In this document: piece after piece, positions 8,594 to 17,510 of the stretch
Numbering within the stretch: position 1 is the first letter of the stretch
How the letters are laid out: every line of letters begins with the position of its first letter
Source: an uncultured Oscillospiraceae bacterium
Lineage (GTDB): Bacteria; Bacillota; Clostridia; Oscillospirales; Oscillospiraceae
Reading direction: 5' to 3'
Length of the DNA stretch: 64,000 bases
NCBI GenBank assembly: GCA_947589745.1
Contig: CANQCS010000007.1
Span: 1-64,000 of the forward strand
Translations under genes and position numbers: made by a program
Notes under the pieces: generated by a model
Told to the model about the DNA's origin: nothing
Seen by the model: the letters and a program-made list of their open reading frames with translations, nothing else
Database searches by the model: none

Positions 8594-8600
8594 TTCAGCG

Positions 8601-8794
8601 TGTCGAAAAAGCCTCGCAGAGTTTCGCGCCCGCAGGCGCGAAAGCCAGTGTAATCGTTTTTTTCCGGCGGCGTGTACGTCGGAAAAAACACTTTGCGCGG
8701 AGCGTGCGTCGAATCTGTGCGCCTTTGGCGCACAGGTGAGGCGCGTAGCGCAGCGAAGCCTATTGTCGGAAAAGGCCGCAGGCCTTTTTCGACA
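8601..8794 (+). repeat. Repeat family B, copy 1 (MITE-like, with terminal inverted repeats)
   Basis: 194-bp element opening with TGTCGAAAAAGCC and closing with GGCCTTTTTCGACA, an inverted terminal pair. Internally it has the hairpins GCGCCCGCAGGCGC and GTGCGCCTTTGGCGCAC, and TCCGGCGGCGTGTACGTCGG between T and A runs. It contains no plausible coding frame. A near-identical copy is at 55676-55868. Both copies lie between duplicated terminator hairpins, suggesting insertion into a terminator with duplication of the target. Confidence 0.85.
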
Positions 8795-8800
8795 GGCCCA

Positions 8801-8832
8801 GCGCCCCCGGCGGTATCACCCGCCGGGGGCGC
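8801..8832. terminator. Hairpin terminator, right duplicate
   Basis: Palindrome GCGCCCCCGGCGG / CCGCCGGGGGCGC immediately downstream of the convergent CapA-like gene. It is the duplicate of 8562-8593. Confidence 0.75.
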
Positions 8833-8847
8833 TCATATGTATCCAGG

Positions 8848-9969
8848 CTATTTGGGGCTCTTGGCGTTCCCGGCCAGAAAGTCCAGCACCAGCTGCTTCT
8901 CCGCCTCGTTCTCGATGGGGGCGGGCTGGAAGTTGTTGACCTCCCCGGTGTAGACGTAGCAGGGGACCACCTCCGACTGCTGCTCCACCAGCTCCCCCTC
9001 CGGGGAGACGGTGAGGGTCAGGCGGTAGATGAGGGTGCGGTTTTCCGGGTAACGGCTGCCGCCGTAGCAGAAGTTGCCCAGGGAGTAGAGGATCTCCGCG
9101 CCGCTGTAGGTCTCCATGGGCTGGAGCACGTGGGGGTGCCCACCCAGCACCAGGTCCGCCCCGGCGTCCACCAGGGCCCGGCAGGCCCGCACTTTCCAGG
9201 CCTCCGGCTCGTGGACGCCCTCCGTGCCGCCGTGGAAGAACACGATTTGGAAGTCCGAGTCCTCCGACGCCTTGCGGACGCGGGAGGCGATGGTCCCGGC
9301 CTGTCCCTCGTTCCAGAGCCCGTTGCAGATCACCGCCACGGTGAAGCCGTCCTTCTCAAAGTACATGGTCTCGTCGTTGGAGCCCACGGCGATCCCCGCG
9401 TCCCGGACGGTCTGGACCGTGTCCTGGAAGCCGGTCTCGCCGTAGTCCCGGGTGTGGTTGTTGGCCACGGACACGCCCTCCACGCTTCCGGCGGTGAGGA
9501 TGTCCACGTAGCTGGCGGGGGCCATGAACCAGAAGGCCGTGGCCTGCCCCTTGTCCCGCGGCTTGACGGCGCGGTCCGACAGCACATTCTCCAGGTTCAC
9601 AACCGTGAAGTCGTCGGTGCCAAACCAGTCCTGGACCTTTTCCAGGAAGTACGACGGCTCCTGTGTCTGGGCGTAGTCCATGAAGCCGCCCTTGCTGTAC
9701 TTGTTGAGCATCTGGGCGATGAGCACGTCCCCGGCGAAGGAGAAGGTGATAGTGGTGTTCTCTGGCTCCGGCACGTAGCCTGGGGGGTAGACCAGCCTAT
9801 CGGCGGGGGAGGACTCCGGGATAACGGGCTCCTCGCCCATCACCGGCCAGTCGATCTGGTTCCGGGTCTCCCAGGAAAGGGGAATATCTTTTTTGGGCTG
9901 CGGGGCCCCGCAGCCCGGCAGGGTTAGCAGCAGGCACAGCAGCAGAAGTTTTGCCGCGGCGGATCTCAT
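8848..9969 (-). CDS. CapA family lipoprotein (poly-gamma-glutamate synthesis CapA-like)
   Basis: Lipid-anchored metallophosphatase-like protein of 373 aa. The signal peptide ends in the lipobox LPGC near residue 20. The CapA domain carries SFAGDVLIA near residue 80, then VVNLENVL, SVANNHTRDYGETG (the NNH motif), VFFHGGTEG and LVLGGHPHVLQ, and YSLGNFCYGG near the end: the full set of family blocks. CapA proteins are linked to poly-gamma-glutamate export or other cell-surface functions, but many lone copies have no known role. The ATG at 9969 has GAGGTGG five bases upstream. No capB/capC neighbours are present. Confidence 0.88.
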   Translation of the reverse strand: MRSAAAKLLLLCLLLTLPGCGAPQPKKDIPLSWETRNQIDWPVMGEEPVIPESSPADRLVYPPGYVPEPENTTITFSFAGDVLIAQMLNKYSKGGFMDYAQTQEPSYFLEKVQDWFGTDDFTVVNLENVLSDRAVKPRDKGQATAFWFMAPASYVDILTAGSVEGVSVANNHTRDYGETGFQDTVQTVRDAGIAVGSNDETMYFEKDGFTVAVICNGLWNEGQAGTIASRVRKASEDSDFQIVFFHGGTEGVHEPEAWKVRACRALVDAGADLVLGGHPHVLQPMETYSGAEILYSLGNFCYGGSRYPENRTLIYRLTLTVSPEGELVEQQSEVVPCYVYTGEVNNFQPAPIENEAEKQLVLDFLAGNAKSPK

Positions 9970-10079
9970 TGTGACCACCTCTCTTTTTCGCCTGGGCGGT
10001 TGTCATAAGTATGATAACATGAACCGGAGGCGGATTCAAGAACAGTTTTAAAAAAATGGGGTGTGGGGGCTCCGCCCCC

Positions 10080-10712
10080 ACCCGGATTAATCTTCACCCC
10101 CGATGGGTGCGCCCCTGGCCTACTTTTCCCCCACGGGAAAAGTAGGCAAAAGCGTGCTCAAGAAAACCAGGAATGGTTTTCTTGAGAATCTTTCCTTATT
10201 TTTTTGTTTAGTTTTGCGCTCGCCCTGTGGTTGGCTTTGTCTAAACCGGGCCGGGGTCCGTGTATGAGTTTTTGCGTCTACGGTGAGTATGTCCCCAAGG
10301 AGATCCTGCTGCGGCGCAAGTTTCGCCGCTTGGGGCGGCGAAACCGGAACATTGGGTTCGCTGGTCGTTTTTGTGCTTGACCGACTGCGTTCTGCTCCGT
10401 TCCACTACGCACAGGACAGATTTCCGTATACGGCCCGACAAGAAACATCCATCAATTGCGTAGTGGAACGGAGCAACCAGCAGTAAGAATACGGAAAAAA
10501 GGAGGCACCCCCGATGAATGCTTTCTCTGGGTACTTCCTACGGAAAACTATCGCAAACGCCCTTCCCACACGGAGGGGATTCTCAAGGGGGCCAAAGCCC
10601 CCTTGAGCAACTTTTTGGTTACTTTTTGTTTGCACAAAAAGTAACCCAGGGTGCTGGCAAGCACTGAAAAATAGAATAAGAGGTGGTAGGGGCCGGAGGC
10701 CCCTACAGATTG
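10080..10712 (-). repeat. Dispersed repeat family A, copy 3
   Basis: Complete copy. The tail hairpin GCCTACTTTTCCC/GGGAAAAGTAGGC is near 10118-10147, followed by CTCAAGAAAACC/GGTTTTCTTGAG. The arm TTTCGCCGCTTGGGGCGGCG and the inverted core around 10399 and 10458 follow. The head hairpin GGTTACTTTTTG/CAAAAAGTAACC is at about 10617-10647. GGGGCC-type palindromes flank both ends. This copy fills most of the gap between the CapA-like gene and the hydrogenase gene. Confidence 0.85.
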
Positions 10713-10743
10713 GCACACGGGCTGCGCCCCCGCTTTTTTATAG

Positions 10744-10775
10744 TTGACTTTTTGACAAATTTCATATAGTATAAT
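10744..10775 (+). promoter_or_regulatory. Promoter region of the hydrogenase gene
   Basis: TTGACT at 10744-10749 followed by overlapping TATAGT (10765-10770) and TATAAT (10770-10775). A second TTGACA lies at 10752. Spacing is 15 or 20 bases for the first -35, so the exact pair is uncertain, but the region is clearly promoter-like and AT-rich. Confidence 0.5.
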
Positions 10776-10836
10776 CCCGTCTGTACCAACGCGATATGTC
10801 TGCCGCCCCGGCAGATACAGATATCAGGAGGTTTCT

Positions 10837-12354
10837 ATGAGAGGACTGGAATCCAACAAGACCAAGATCCGGCACAAGATCTTTACCGAGGTGGCACGGG
10901 CCGCCTACGAGGGCGGCGATATCGCCAGAGAGATCGAGCGCCTGCCCTACAAGATCATCCCCGGAGAGGTGGCTACCTACCGGGACAGCATCTTCCTGGA
11001 GCGGGCCATCGTGGGCGAGCGGCTGCGGCTGGCTATGGGCCTGCCCCTGCGGGATTTCTCCGAGCACAGTGAGCTCAGCGACGGCGTCAGCGAGAGCGCC
11101 ATCGCCGAGAAGTACTACGTCCCGCCCCTCATCAACATCATCAAGTTCGCCTGCAACAAGTGCCCCGAGAAGCGGGTCATGGTCACCAACGGCTGCCAGG
11201 GCTGCCTGGAACACCCCTGCGTGGAGGTCTGCCCCAAGGGGGCCGTGTCCATGGTCAACGGCAGGAGCCACATTGACGAGAGCAAGTGCATCAAGTGCGG
11301 CAAGTGCATGGACGCCTGCTCCTACCACGCCATCATCAAGCAGGAGCGCCCCTGCGCCGCCGCCTGCGGCATGGGCGCCATCAAGAGCGACGAGTACGGC
11401 CGGGCCACCATTGACCAGGACAAGTGCGTCTCCTGCGGCCAGTGCCTGGTGAACTGCCCCTTCGGCGCCATCTCCGACAAGGGCCAGATCTACCAGACCA
11501 TCATGGCCATCAAGAGCGGCACCCCGGTGTACGCCGCCCTGGCCCCCGCCTTCTGCGGCCAGTTCGGGCCCAACATTGACCACAAGAAGATCCGGGGTGC
11601 CTTCAAGGCCCTGGGCTTTGAGGACGTGGTGGAGGTGTCCATCGGCGCCGACCTGTGCACCCTCCAGGAGGCCCAGGACTTCTTGAAAGAGGTCCCGGCG
11701 GAGAAGCCCTTCATGGCCACCTCCTGCTGCCCCGCCTGGGCTATGATGGCCAAGAAGCTGTTCCCCACCCTGGCCCCCAACATCTCCATGGCCCTGACCC
11801 CCATGACCCTGACGGGCCGCATGATCAAGAAGGACCACCCCGGCTGCAAGGTGGCCTTCATCGGCCCCTGCGCCGCCAAGAAGCTGGAGGCCAGCCGCCG
11901 CACCATCCGCTCCGACGTGGACTTCGTCCTCACCTTTGAGGAGGTGCTGGGCATGTTCGACGCCAAGGGCATCGAGGCCGAGGATATCGCCGAGGGCGAG
12001 GCCCTGAATCAGGCCACCGGCGACGGCCGCTACTTCGCCGTCAGCGGCGGCGTGGCCCAGGCGGTGGTCAACGCCGCCAAGCGCCTGGCCCCGGACCGGG
12101 AGATCAAGGTGGCCAGCGCCAACGGCCTGCCCGAGTGCAAGAAGATGCTCCAGCTGGCCAAGGCCGGGAAGTACAACGGCTACCTGCTGGAGGGCATGGG
12201 CTGCCCCGGCGGCTGCGTGGCCGGAGCCGGCACCGTGGTCAGCGTGGCTAGCTCCACCAAGGCCGTCACCAAGGCCAGGGACTCCGCCAAGGAACAGTGC
12301 GTCCTGGAGAGCGACTACCTGGACTACCTGCCCCTCATCGAGGAGCGGGGCTGA
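10837..12354 (+). CDS. Monomeric [FeFe] hydrogenase, group-B-like
   Basis: Iron-only hydrogenase of 505 aa that would evolve H2 from reduced ferredoxin during fermentation. The N-terminal half carries Cys-rich cluster segments: CNKCPEK, CQGCLEHPCVEVCPKGA, and two ferredoxin motifs CIKCGKCMDACSY and CVSCGQCLVNCPF. The H-cluster domain shows TSCCPAW at 295-301, IGPCAAKK from 342 and EGMGCPGGCVAGAG from about 452. These differ from classical group A motifs (for example IGPC in place of MPC) and fit group B. No HydEFG maturases lie in the window. The ATG at 10837 follows AGGAGG. The following gene is an unrelated ABC lipoprotein 68 bases downstream. Confidence 0.9.
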   Translation: MRGLESNKTKIRHKIFTEVARAAYEGGDIAREIERLPYKIIPGEVATYRDSIFLERAIVGERLRLAMGLPLRDFSEHSELSDGVSESAIAEKYYVPPLINIIKFACNKCPEKRVMVTNGCQGCLEHPCVEVCPKGAVSMVNGRSHIDESKCIKCGKCMDACSYHAIIKQERPCAAACGMGAIKSDEYGRATIDQDKCVSCGQCLVNCPFGAISDKGQIYQTIMAIKSGTPVYAALAPAFCGQFGPNIDHKKIRGAFKALGFEDVVEVSIGADLCTLQEAQDFLKEVPAEKPFMATSCCPAWAMMAKKLFPTLAPNISMALTPMTLTGRMIKKDHPGCKVAFIGPCAAKKLEASRRTIRSDVDFVLTFEEVLGMFDAKGIEAEDIAEGEALNQATGDGRYFAVSGGVAQAVVNAAKRLAPDREIKVASANGLPECKKMLQLAKAGKYNGYLLEGMGCPGGCVAGAGTVVSVASSTKAVTKARDSAKEQCVLESDYLDYLPLIEERG

Positions 12355-12422
12355 ACGATCGAAATACATACCCGGGCCGGGCGCTCCCCAGCGGGCAGCC
12401 CGGCCCTGTTTTGGAGGACACT

Positions 12423-13487
12423 ATGAAGAAACTCACCGCGATGATTTTGGTACTGCTGCTGTGCCTGTCCCTGGCCGCCTGCGGCGGCAATGCCAACAAC
12501 GGTTCCGGCAACGCCGGCAATGCCAACAACAGCGGCAATACCGCCAATGGTAGCCAGACCGGCGATGTGACCCCGCCCCCGTCGGACGAGGGCGGCCCCG
12601 CGCCCACCCGGATCGGCTCCCTGAAGGGCCCCACCTCCATCGGTCTGGCCTGGTTCCGTAGCCAGGAGGAGGCCCTGGAGTTCCCCGGCTATACGTTTAC
12701 CCTGGAGACCGACGCCTCCGCCCTGCTGGCGGCCATGGTGAAGGGCGACCTGGACATCGCCCTCATCCCCGCCAACGCCGCCTCCATCTGGTACAACAAG
12801 CTGGAGGGGGACGTGGTGTGCCTGGACGTGAACACCCTGGGGGTGCTGTACGTCCTCAGCACCGACAGCTCTATCGCCTCCATCGAGGACTTGGCGGGGA
12901 AGACTATCTATCTGCCGGGCCAGGGTACCTCCCCGGACTATGTGCTCCAGTACCTGCTTTCCCAGCATGACATGAGCTTGGACGACGTGACGGTGGAGTA
13001 CCAGTCCGAGGCGGCGGAGGTGATTGCCTCCCTGACCGCCCACCCGGAGGCGGTGGGCCTGCTGCCACAGCCCTCCGTCACGGCGGCCCTCAGTAAGCTG
13101 GAGGGCTTCCAGGTGGTGCTGGACCTGACCGAGGAGTGGGGGAAGGTGTGTGACACGGACCTCATCACCGGCGTGACGGTGATGAGGCGGGAGTTCCTGG
13201 AAAACGTTGCCTCCCCCGATGAGGCGAACGCCTTCCTGAAGCGCCACGCCGAGAGCGCGGCCCATGCCGGGGAGGACGTGGCCGCCGTGGCGGCCCTGAC
13301 GGAGCAGTACGGCATCATGGACAACGCCAAGGTGGCGGAGAAGGCCATCCCCTCCTGCAACGTGACCTGCGTCACCGGCCAGGAGATGAAGGACATGGTG
13401 TCCGCCTACCTCCAGGTCCTCTGTGACCTGGACCCCGCCAGCGTGGGCGGACAGCTCCCGGCGGACGACTTCTACTACATCGGATGA
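12423..13487 (+). CDS. ABC transporter substrate-binding lipoprotein (NMT1/SsuA-like)
   Basis: Extracytoplasmic solute receptor of 354 aa. The signal peptide ends in the lipobox LAAC near residue 20, followed by a Gly/Asn-rich linker and then a two-lobed periplasmic-binding-protein fold. Family marks are KGPTSIGLAWF, LVKGDLDIALIPANAA-like text (KGDLDIALIPAN), the SIEDLAGKTIYLPGQGTSP hinge and VGLLPQPSVTAAL. This pattern is that of the NMT1/SsuA/TauA group, which imports thiamine precursors, sulfonates or similar small organics. It is first of a tight three-gene operon with permease and ATPase. The ATG at 12423 follows GGAGGACACT. The substrate is not predictable. Confidence 0.88.
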   Translation: MKKLTAMILVLLLCLSLAACGGNANNGSGNAGNANNSGNTANGSQTGDVTPPPSDEGGPAPTRIGSLKGPTSIGLAWFRSQEEALEFPGYTFTLETDASALLAAMVKGDLDIALIPANAASIWYNKLEGDVVCLDVNTLGVLYVLSTDSSIASIEDLAGKTIYLPGQGTSPDYVLQYLLSQHDMSLDDVTVEYQSEAAEVIASLTAHPEAVGLLPQPSVTAALSKLEGFQVVLDLTEEWGKVCDTDLITGVTVMRREFLENVASPDEANAFLKRHAESAAHAGEDVAAVAALTEQYGIMDNAKVAEKAIPSCNVTCVTGQEMKDMVSAYLQVLCDLDPASVGGQLPADDFYYIG

Positions 13488-14221
13488 GGCGCAAGGCGCT
13501 GATCGTCCTGGGCTGGCTGGCCGCGTGGCAGCTGGCCGCCTGGGCGGTGGGGCGGAGCGTGGTCCTGGCCGGGCCCATCGAGGCGGCGGGGACGCTGGTA
13601 CGCCTGGCCCTGACGGCGGAGTTCTGGCGGACCGCCGCCTTCACCATGCTCCGCATTGCCGGGGGCTTTCTGGCGGCCTTCTGCGCCGGGACGACCCTGG
13701 GGGCCGCCGCGTGGCGGTGGCGGCTGGTCAGGGAGATCCTGGCCCCGGCGGTGGGGGTGATGAAGTCGGTGCCCGTGGCCTGCTTCGTGGTGCTGATCCT
13801 GGTGTGGCTGGGGTCCGGCAGGCTGACGGCGGTGATCGTGTTCCTCATCGCCTTCCCGGTGCTGTATCTCCAAACCATAGAGGGCCTGGAGCGGACGGAC
13901 CGGGCGCTGCTGGAGATGGCGGAGGTGTTCCGCATGGGACTCTGGAGCCGGGTCCGGGGGCTGTACCTCCCGGCCCTGCTGCCCAGTTTGGAGAGCGGGT
14001 GCTCCCTGGCCCTGGGACTGGCCTGGAAGTCCGGCGTGGCGGCGGAGGTCATCGGCACGCCACTCCACTCCATCGGCCAGGAGCTGTACTTCGCGAAAAT
14101 TTATCTGGAGATCGACCGCCTCTTTGCCTGGACGGTGGTGATCCTGTTGGGGAGCCTGCTCTTTGAGCGGGGCTTTCTGTACCTGCTCCGGCGGTGCGCC
14201 GGGGCGTTGGAGGGCGTGTGA
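13484..14221 (+). CDS. ABC transporter permease (SsuC/TauC-like)
   Basis: Inner-membrane permease of 245 aa with about six hydrophobic segments and the cytoplasmic coupling motif: EVFRMGLWSRVRGLYLPALLP contains the EAA-type loop that docks on the ATPase. Its ATG overlaps the TGA of the binding-protein gene by four bases, and its own stop overlaps the ATPase start, so the three genes are translationally coupled. The size fits single-domain permeases of the nitrate/sulfonate/taurine group. Confidence 0.9.
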   Translation: MRRKALIVLGWLAAWQLAAWAVGRSVVLAGPIEAAGTLVRLALTAEFWRTAAFTMLRIAGGFLAAFCAGTTLGAAAWRWRLVREILAPAVGVMKSVPVACFVVLILVWLGSGRLTAVIVFLIAFPVLYLQTIEGLERTDRALLEMAEVFRMGLWSRVRGLYLPALLPSLESGCSLALGLAWKSGVAAEVIGTPLHSIGQELYFAKIYLEIDRLFAWTVVILLGSLLFERGFLYLLRRCAGALEGV

Positions 14222-14799
14222 TGGACTTCGGATGCAGGGACCTGCGCAAACGATACGGGGACAGGATCGTGCTGGACGGCCTGACCTTCTCCTGCCGGAG
14301 CGGGGACCGGCTCTGTGTGTGGGCCCCCTCCGGGGGAGGGAAGACCACCCTTCTCCGCGTCCTGGTCGGACTGGAGCCCCCGGACGGCGGCAGCGTGACG
14401 GGCTTCAGCCGGGCCCGGATCGCCATGGCGTTCCAGGAGGACCGGCTGTGCCCCCGCCTCAGCGCCGTCACCAACGCCGCCCTGGTCCAGCGCCGCCCGG
14501 ACCGGGACTCCATCGCCAGGGCCATGGCGGAAATTTTGCCCCCGGAGTGCCTCCGCCAGCCGGTGGGGGAGCTGTCCGGCGGGATGCGCCGGAGGGCGGC
14601 GGCGGCCCGGGCGGCGCTGGCGGACAGCGACGTGCTGCTGCTGGACGAGCCCTTCGCGGGGCTGGACGGCGAGAGCCGGGACCGCACCGCCCGCTTTCTC
14701 CTGTCCCGGCAGGGGGGACGGCTGCTGCTCTTCACCGCCCACGCCCCGGAGGAGGCGGCCCTGCTGGACGCGGAACCGCTGCCGCTGATCACACCGTAA
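14221..14799 (+). CDS. ABC transporter ATP-binding protein
   Basis: Short ATPase subunit of 192 aa. Walker A is APSGGGKTT near residue 38, a degenerate Q-loop reads MAFQEDRL, the signature is LSGGM, Walker B is VLLLDEP, and the switch region reads TAHAPEEA. It energises the adjacent permease. It is at the short end for the family and lacks a C-terminal extension. The start at 14221 overlaps the permease stop (TGATG). A longer in-frame GTG start inside the permease gene is less likely. Confidence 0.9.
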   Translation: MDFGCRDLRKRYGDRIVLDGLTFSCRSGDRLCVWAPSGGGKTTLLRVLVGLEPPDGGSVTGFSRARIAMAFQEDRLCPRLSAVTNAALVQRRPDRDSIARAMAEILPPECLRQPVGELSGGMRRRAAAARAALADSDVLLLDEPFAGLDGESRDRTARFLLSRQGGRLLLFTAHAPEEAALLDAEPLPLITP

Positions 14800-14812
14800 G
14801 GAGGATGACCTG

Positions 14813-15778
14813 ATGGGAGTGACAAAGAAACTGATTGCCTGCGCGGCGGGGGCCGCCGGGGCGGTGATGGCCGCCGCGGGCGGGGCCTACTACACCGCGT
14901 TCTACGCGCCCCGGGGCCCGGTGGAGGACCACTACCGCCTGCCCACCGGGGCCAGGGACGACCGCGAGAAGAACCGGATGCTGTCCCTCATCCGGGAGAT
15001 GGACGCCATCCCCTACGAGCGGGTGTTCATCACCGCCCACGACGGCGTGCGGCTCTCGGCCCGGTACTACCACGTGAAGGACGGCGCGCCATTGCAAATT
15101 CAATTCCACGGCTATCGGGGCACCGGGGTCCGGGACTTCAGCGGCGGCAACAAGCTGGCCCGGGAGATGGGCTTCAACACCCTGCTGGTGGACCAGCGGG
15201 CCCACGGCAGGAGCGGCGGCCACACCATCACCTTCGGCGTCCGGGAGCGGTACGACTGCCTCAGCTGGACGGACTACGCCGTGGAGCGGTTCGGCCCCAA
15301 CGTGACCATCTTCCTGGCCGGAGTGTCCATGGGGGCCGCCACGGTGCTGATGGCCTCGGAGCTGCCCCTGCCGGGGAACGTGGCGGGCATTATCGCCGAC
15401 TGCCCCTACACCTCGCCGGAGGCCATCATCGAAAAGGTCTGCCGGGACAAAAAGATACCGCCCAGCCTGGGGATGCCTCTGCTGCGGCTGGGGGCCAGGG
15501 CCTGCGGCCGGTTCGACCTCCGCGCCGCCAGCGCCCTGGAGGCGGTGCGGCACACGGAAATTCCTATCCTGCTGATCCACGGCGAGGCGGACAGCTTCGT
15601 CCCCTGCGACATGAGCCGGGAGCTCCACGACGCCTGCGCCGGTCCGGCCTGGCTCCTGACGGTCCCCGGCGCGGGCCACGGCCTCAGCTACATCGTGAAC
15701 ACCGGAGCCTACGCCAGGGCGGTGGAGAGCTTCACCGGCATGTGCCTGGAGCGGAAGCGCCGGGAGAAGAACGGATAA
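14813..15778 (+). CDS. Alpha/beta hydrolase with N-terminal membrane anchor
   Basis: Serine hydrolase of 321 aa. Residues 5-27 are hydrophobic (an uncleaved anchor). The hydrolase fold follows: oxyanion HGYRGTG, nucleophile elbow GVSMGA, acid in HGEADSFVP and the late histidine in VPGAGHGLSY. The layout matches membrane-tethered S9/DUF-type hydrolases common in Clostridia. The substrate is unknown, probably an ester or peptide at the membrane. It starts 13 bases after the ABC ATPase with AAGGAGG upstream and may belong to the same transcript. Confidence 0.85.
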   Translation: MGVTKKLIACAAGAAGAVMAAAGGAYYTAFYAPRGPVEDHYRLPTGARDDREKNRMLSLIREMDAIPYERVFITAHDGVRLSARYYHVKDGAPLQIQFHGYRGTGVRDFSGGNKLAREMGFNTLLVDQRAHGRSGGHTITFGVRERYDCLSWTDYAVERFGPNVTIFLAGVSMGAATVLMASELPLPGNVAGIIADCPYTSPEAIIEKVCRDKKIPPSLGMPLLRLGARACGRFDLRAASALEAVRHTEIPILLIHGEADSFVPCDMSRELHDACAGPAWLLTVPGAGHGLSYIVNTGAYARAVESFTGMCLERKRREKNG

Positions 15779-15812
15779 CAACTGCGGATATTTTTGAAAT
15801 GAGGTGCGGAAC

Positions 15813-16037
15813 ATGTTCGAGTTTCTGAAGAAAAAGAAGCCGGTCAGCCCCTATGACAGGGAGAAAAAGATCCCCGTCATCCGCTCCAGCATCTGCACCG
15901 GCGAACAGGTGGCCGGGTTCAAGGACCGGGCCACGGGCCAGTTCCAGGAGGTCATGCTGATCCGTAGCGACGCCGACCTCCAGGAGTATCTGCGCTTTTA
16001 CGCGGTGGACAAGGACGATATCCAGCGGGAGTGGTAG
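15813..16037 (+). CDS. Small conserved hypothetical protein (74 aa)
   Basis: Begins MFEFLKKKKP and continues with PVIRSSICTGEQVAGFKDR and a final acidic part. It has no membrane segment. The composition and the KKKK start resemble small cytosolic proteins conserved in gut Clostridia, some annotated only as hypothetical. The ATG at 15813 is preferred to the GTG at 15804 because GAGG precedes it at usable distance. It ends four bases before the next lipoprotein gene, so co-expression is likely. No function is proposed. Confidence 0.7.
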   Translation: MFEFLKKKKPVSPYDREKKIPVIRSSICTGEQVAGFKDRATGQFQEVMLIRSDADLQEYLRFYAVDKDDIQREW

Positions 16038-16041
16038 AGAG

Positions 16042-17478
16042 ATGACGAGCATGAGAAAGAGCTGCCTGTGTCTGCTGGCGACGCTGTGCCTGCTGCTGTG
16101 CGCCTGCGGAGAGGAGGCGAGGCCCGTGGAGACGGACTGGTCCGCCGTCCAGATGGTCCGGGCCGCGGCGGAGGGCCAGGCGGGGCTGGAGAACTGCCAC
16201 TGGCTCCGCGGCGGGGAGGAGGACCTGACTGCCTATCTGGAGGCGGTGTACGGGCTCTCCCCGGCGCTGGTGGAGGACGCCGCCGTCGCCGCCGCCGGCG
16301 GGACCCAGGCCGACGAGATCGCGGTGCTGGCCATGGCGGACGAGGCGGGCGCGGCGGAGGCAGAGAAAGCGCTCCAAGCCTACCTGGAGGCCCGGGAGGG
16401 CGACTTCACCGGCTACGCCCCGGCGGCGGCCGCGCTGGTGGAGAACGGAGCCGTGGAGGTGAACGGGCGGTACGCCGCGCTGTTCATCTGTGCCGACCCC
16501 GGCGCGGCCCGGGAGGCGTTCCTCAACTGCTTCGACGGCACGCCGCCTCCGGCGGACGAGCCGGACCAGCAGCCCGAGCAAGAGCCTGATCCAACTCCGG
16601 CCCCGGACTCCGAGCCGGAGCAGTCAGAGAAAGAGGAACCCGAACAGCCAGACGACCCGGAACAGGCCGCCGATCCTGAGCAGACGCCTGACCCTGAGCA
16701 AACCACCGACCCGGAGCAGGAGCCGGAACAGACTACGGACCCCGATCCAGAGCCAGAAACGACCCCTGACCCGGACCAGCAGCCAGAGCAAGAGCCGGAC
16801 TCCGACCCGGAGCAGGAACCGGAACAAACGCCTAAGCCGGACCCGGAGCCAGAGCAAGAGCCTGAACCGGAGCCAGAGCCTGTGCCGGACGTCTACGACG
16901 CAGACGCGGTGCTGGCGGCGTGGCGGAGCGGCGACGCGACGGGCCTCGCGGACAAGAACCGCGCGGTGCTGGAGAAGTGCACGGAGGTCATCGGGCAGTG
17001 CGTCACCGACGGCATGAGCGTCTATGAGAAGGAGCTGGCCATCCACGACTGGATGGTGGCCTACGCGGAGTACGACCCAGGCGCGCTGGACAACGCCTGG
17101 GTGGAGGAGAGCCCGGAGAACGACAACCCCTACGGCTTCCTGACTTACGGCAAGGGCATCTGCCTGGGCTACACCCGGACGTTCCAGCTGTTTATGGATA
17201 TGCTGGGCATCGAGTGCGAGACGGTGCGGGGACGGGCCCACGGGGATACGGAGGACCACGCCTGGAACCTGGTGCGGCTGGACGGGGAGTGGTACGCGGT
17301 GGACACCACCTGGGACGACCCGGTGGGGGACCTGAGCCACTATTCCCAGGCCAGCCTCCGGCGTCTGGCCCACCGGTATTTCAATGTCACCAGCGACTTT
17401 TTGGCCCAAAACGACCACCAGTGGGACCGGGGATCCGTGGCCGAGGCCACCGGCACGGCCTGGGCCTGGCAGGGGTAG
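16042..17478 (+). CDS. DUF4358 plus transglutaminase-like lipoprotein
   Basis: Secreted lipoprotein of 478 aa. The lipobox is LLCAC near residue 22. Residues about 30-170 resemble DUF4358. Residues about 175-280 are a low-complexity run of repeated PEQ/DPEQ/EPEQ units. From about 300 a transglutaminase/protease-like domain follows: EKELAIHDWMV, GKGICLGYTRTFQLFMDML with the Cys nucleophile, HAWNLVRLDGEWYAVDTTWDDP with His and Asp. It probably acts on wall or extracellular protein, with the acidic repeat as a flexible stalk. The ATG at 16042 has GGGAG 10 bases upstream; ATG at 16051 is an alternative. Confidence 0.85.
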   Translation: MTSMRKSCLCLLATLCLLLCACGEEARPVETDWSAVQMVRAAAEGQAGLENCHWLRGGEEDLTAYLEAVYGLSPALVEDAAVAAAGGTQADEIAVLAMADEAGAAEAEKALQAYLEAREGDFTGYAPAAAALVENGAVEVNGRYAALFICADPGAAREAFLNCFDGTPPPADEPDQQPEQEPDPTPAPDSEPEQSEKEEPEQPDDPEQAADPEQTPDPEQTTDPEQEPEQTTDPDPEPETTPDPDQQPEQEPDSDPEQEPEQTPKPDPEPEQEPEPEPEPVPDVYDADAVLAAWRSGDATGLADKNRAVLEKCTEVIGQCVTDGMSVYEKELAIHDWMVAYAEYDPGALDNAWVEESPENDNPYGFLTYGKGICLGYTRTFQLFMDMLGIECETVRGRAHGDTEDHAWNLVRLDGEWYAVDTTWDDPVGDLSHYSQASLRRLAHRYFNVTSDFLAQNDHQWDRGSVAEATGTAWAWQG

Positions 17479-17510
17479 GATTCCCCTTATGAAAGAAAGG
17501 GAAGACGACG

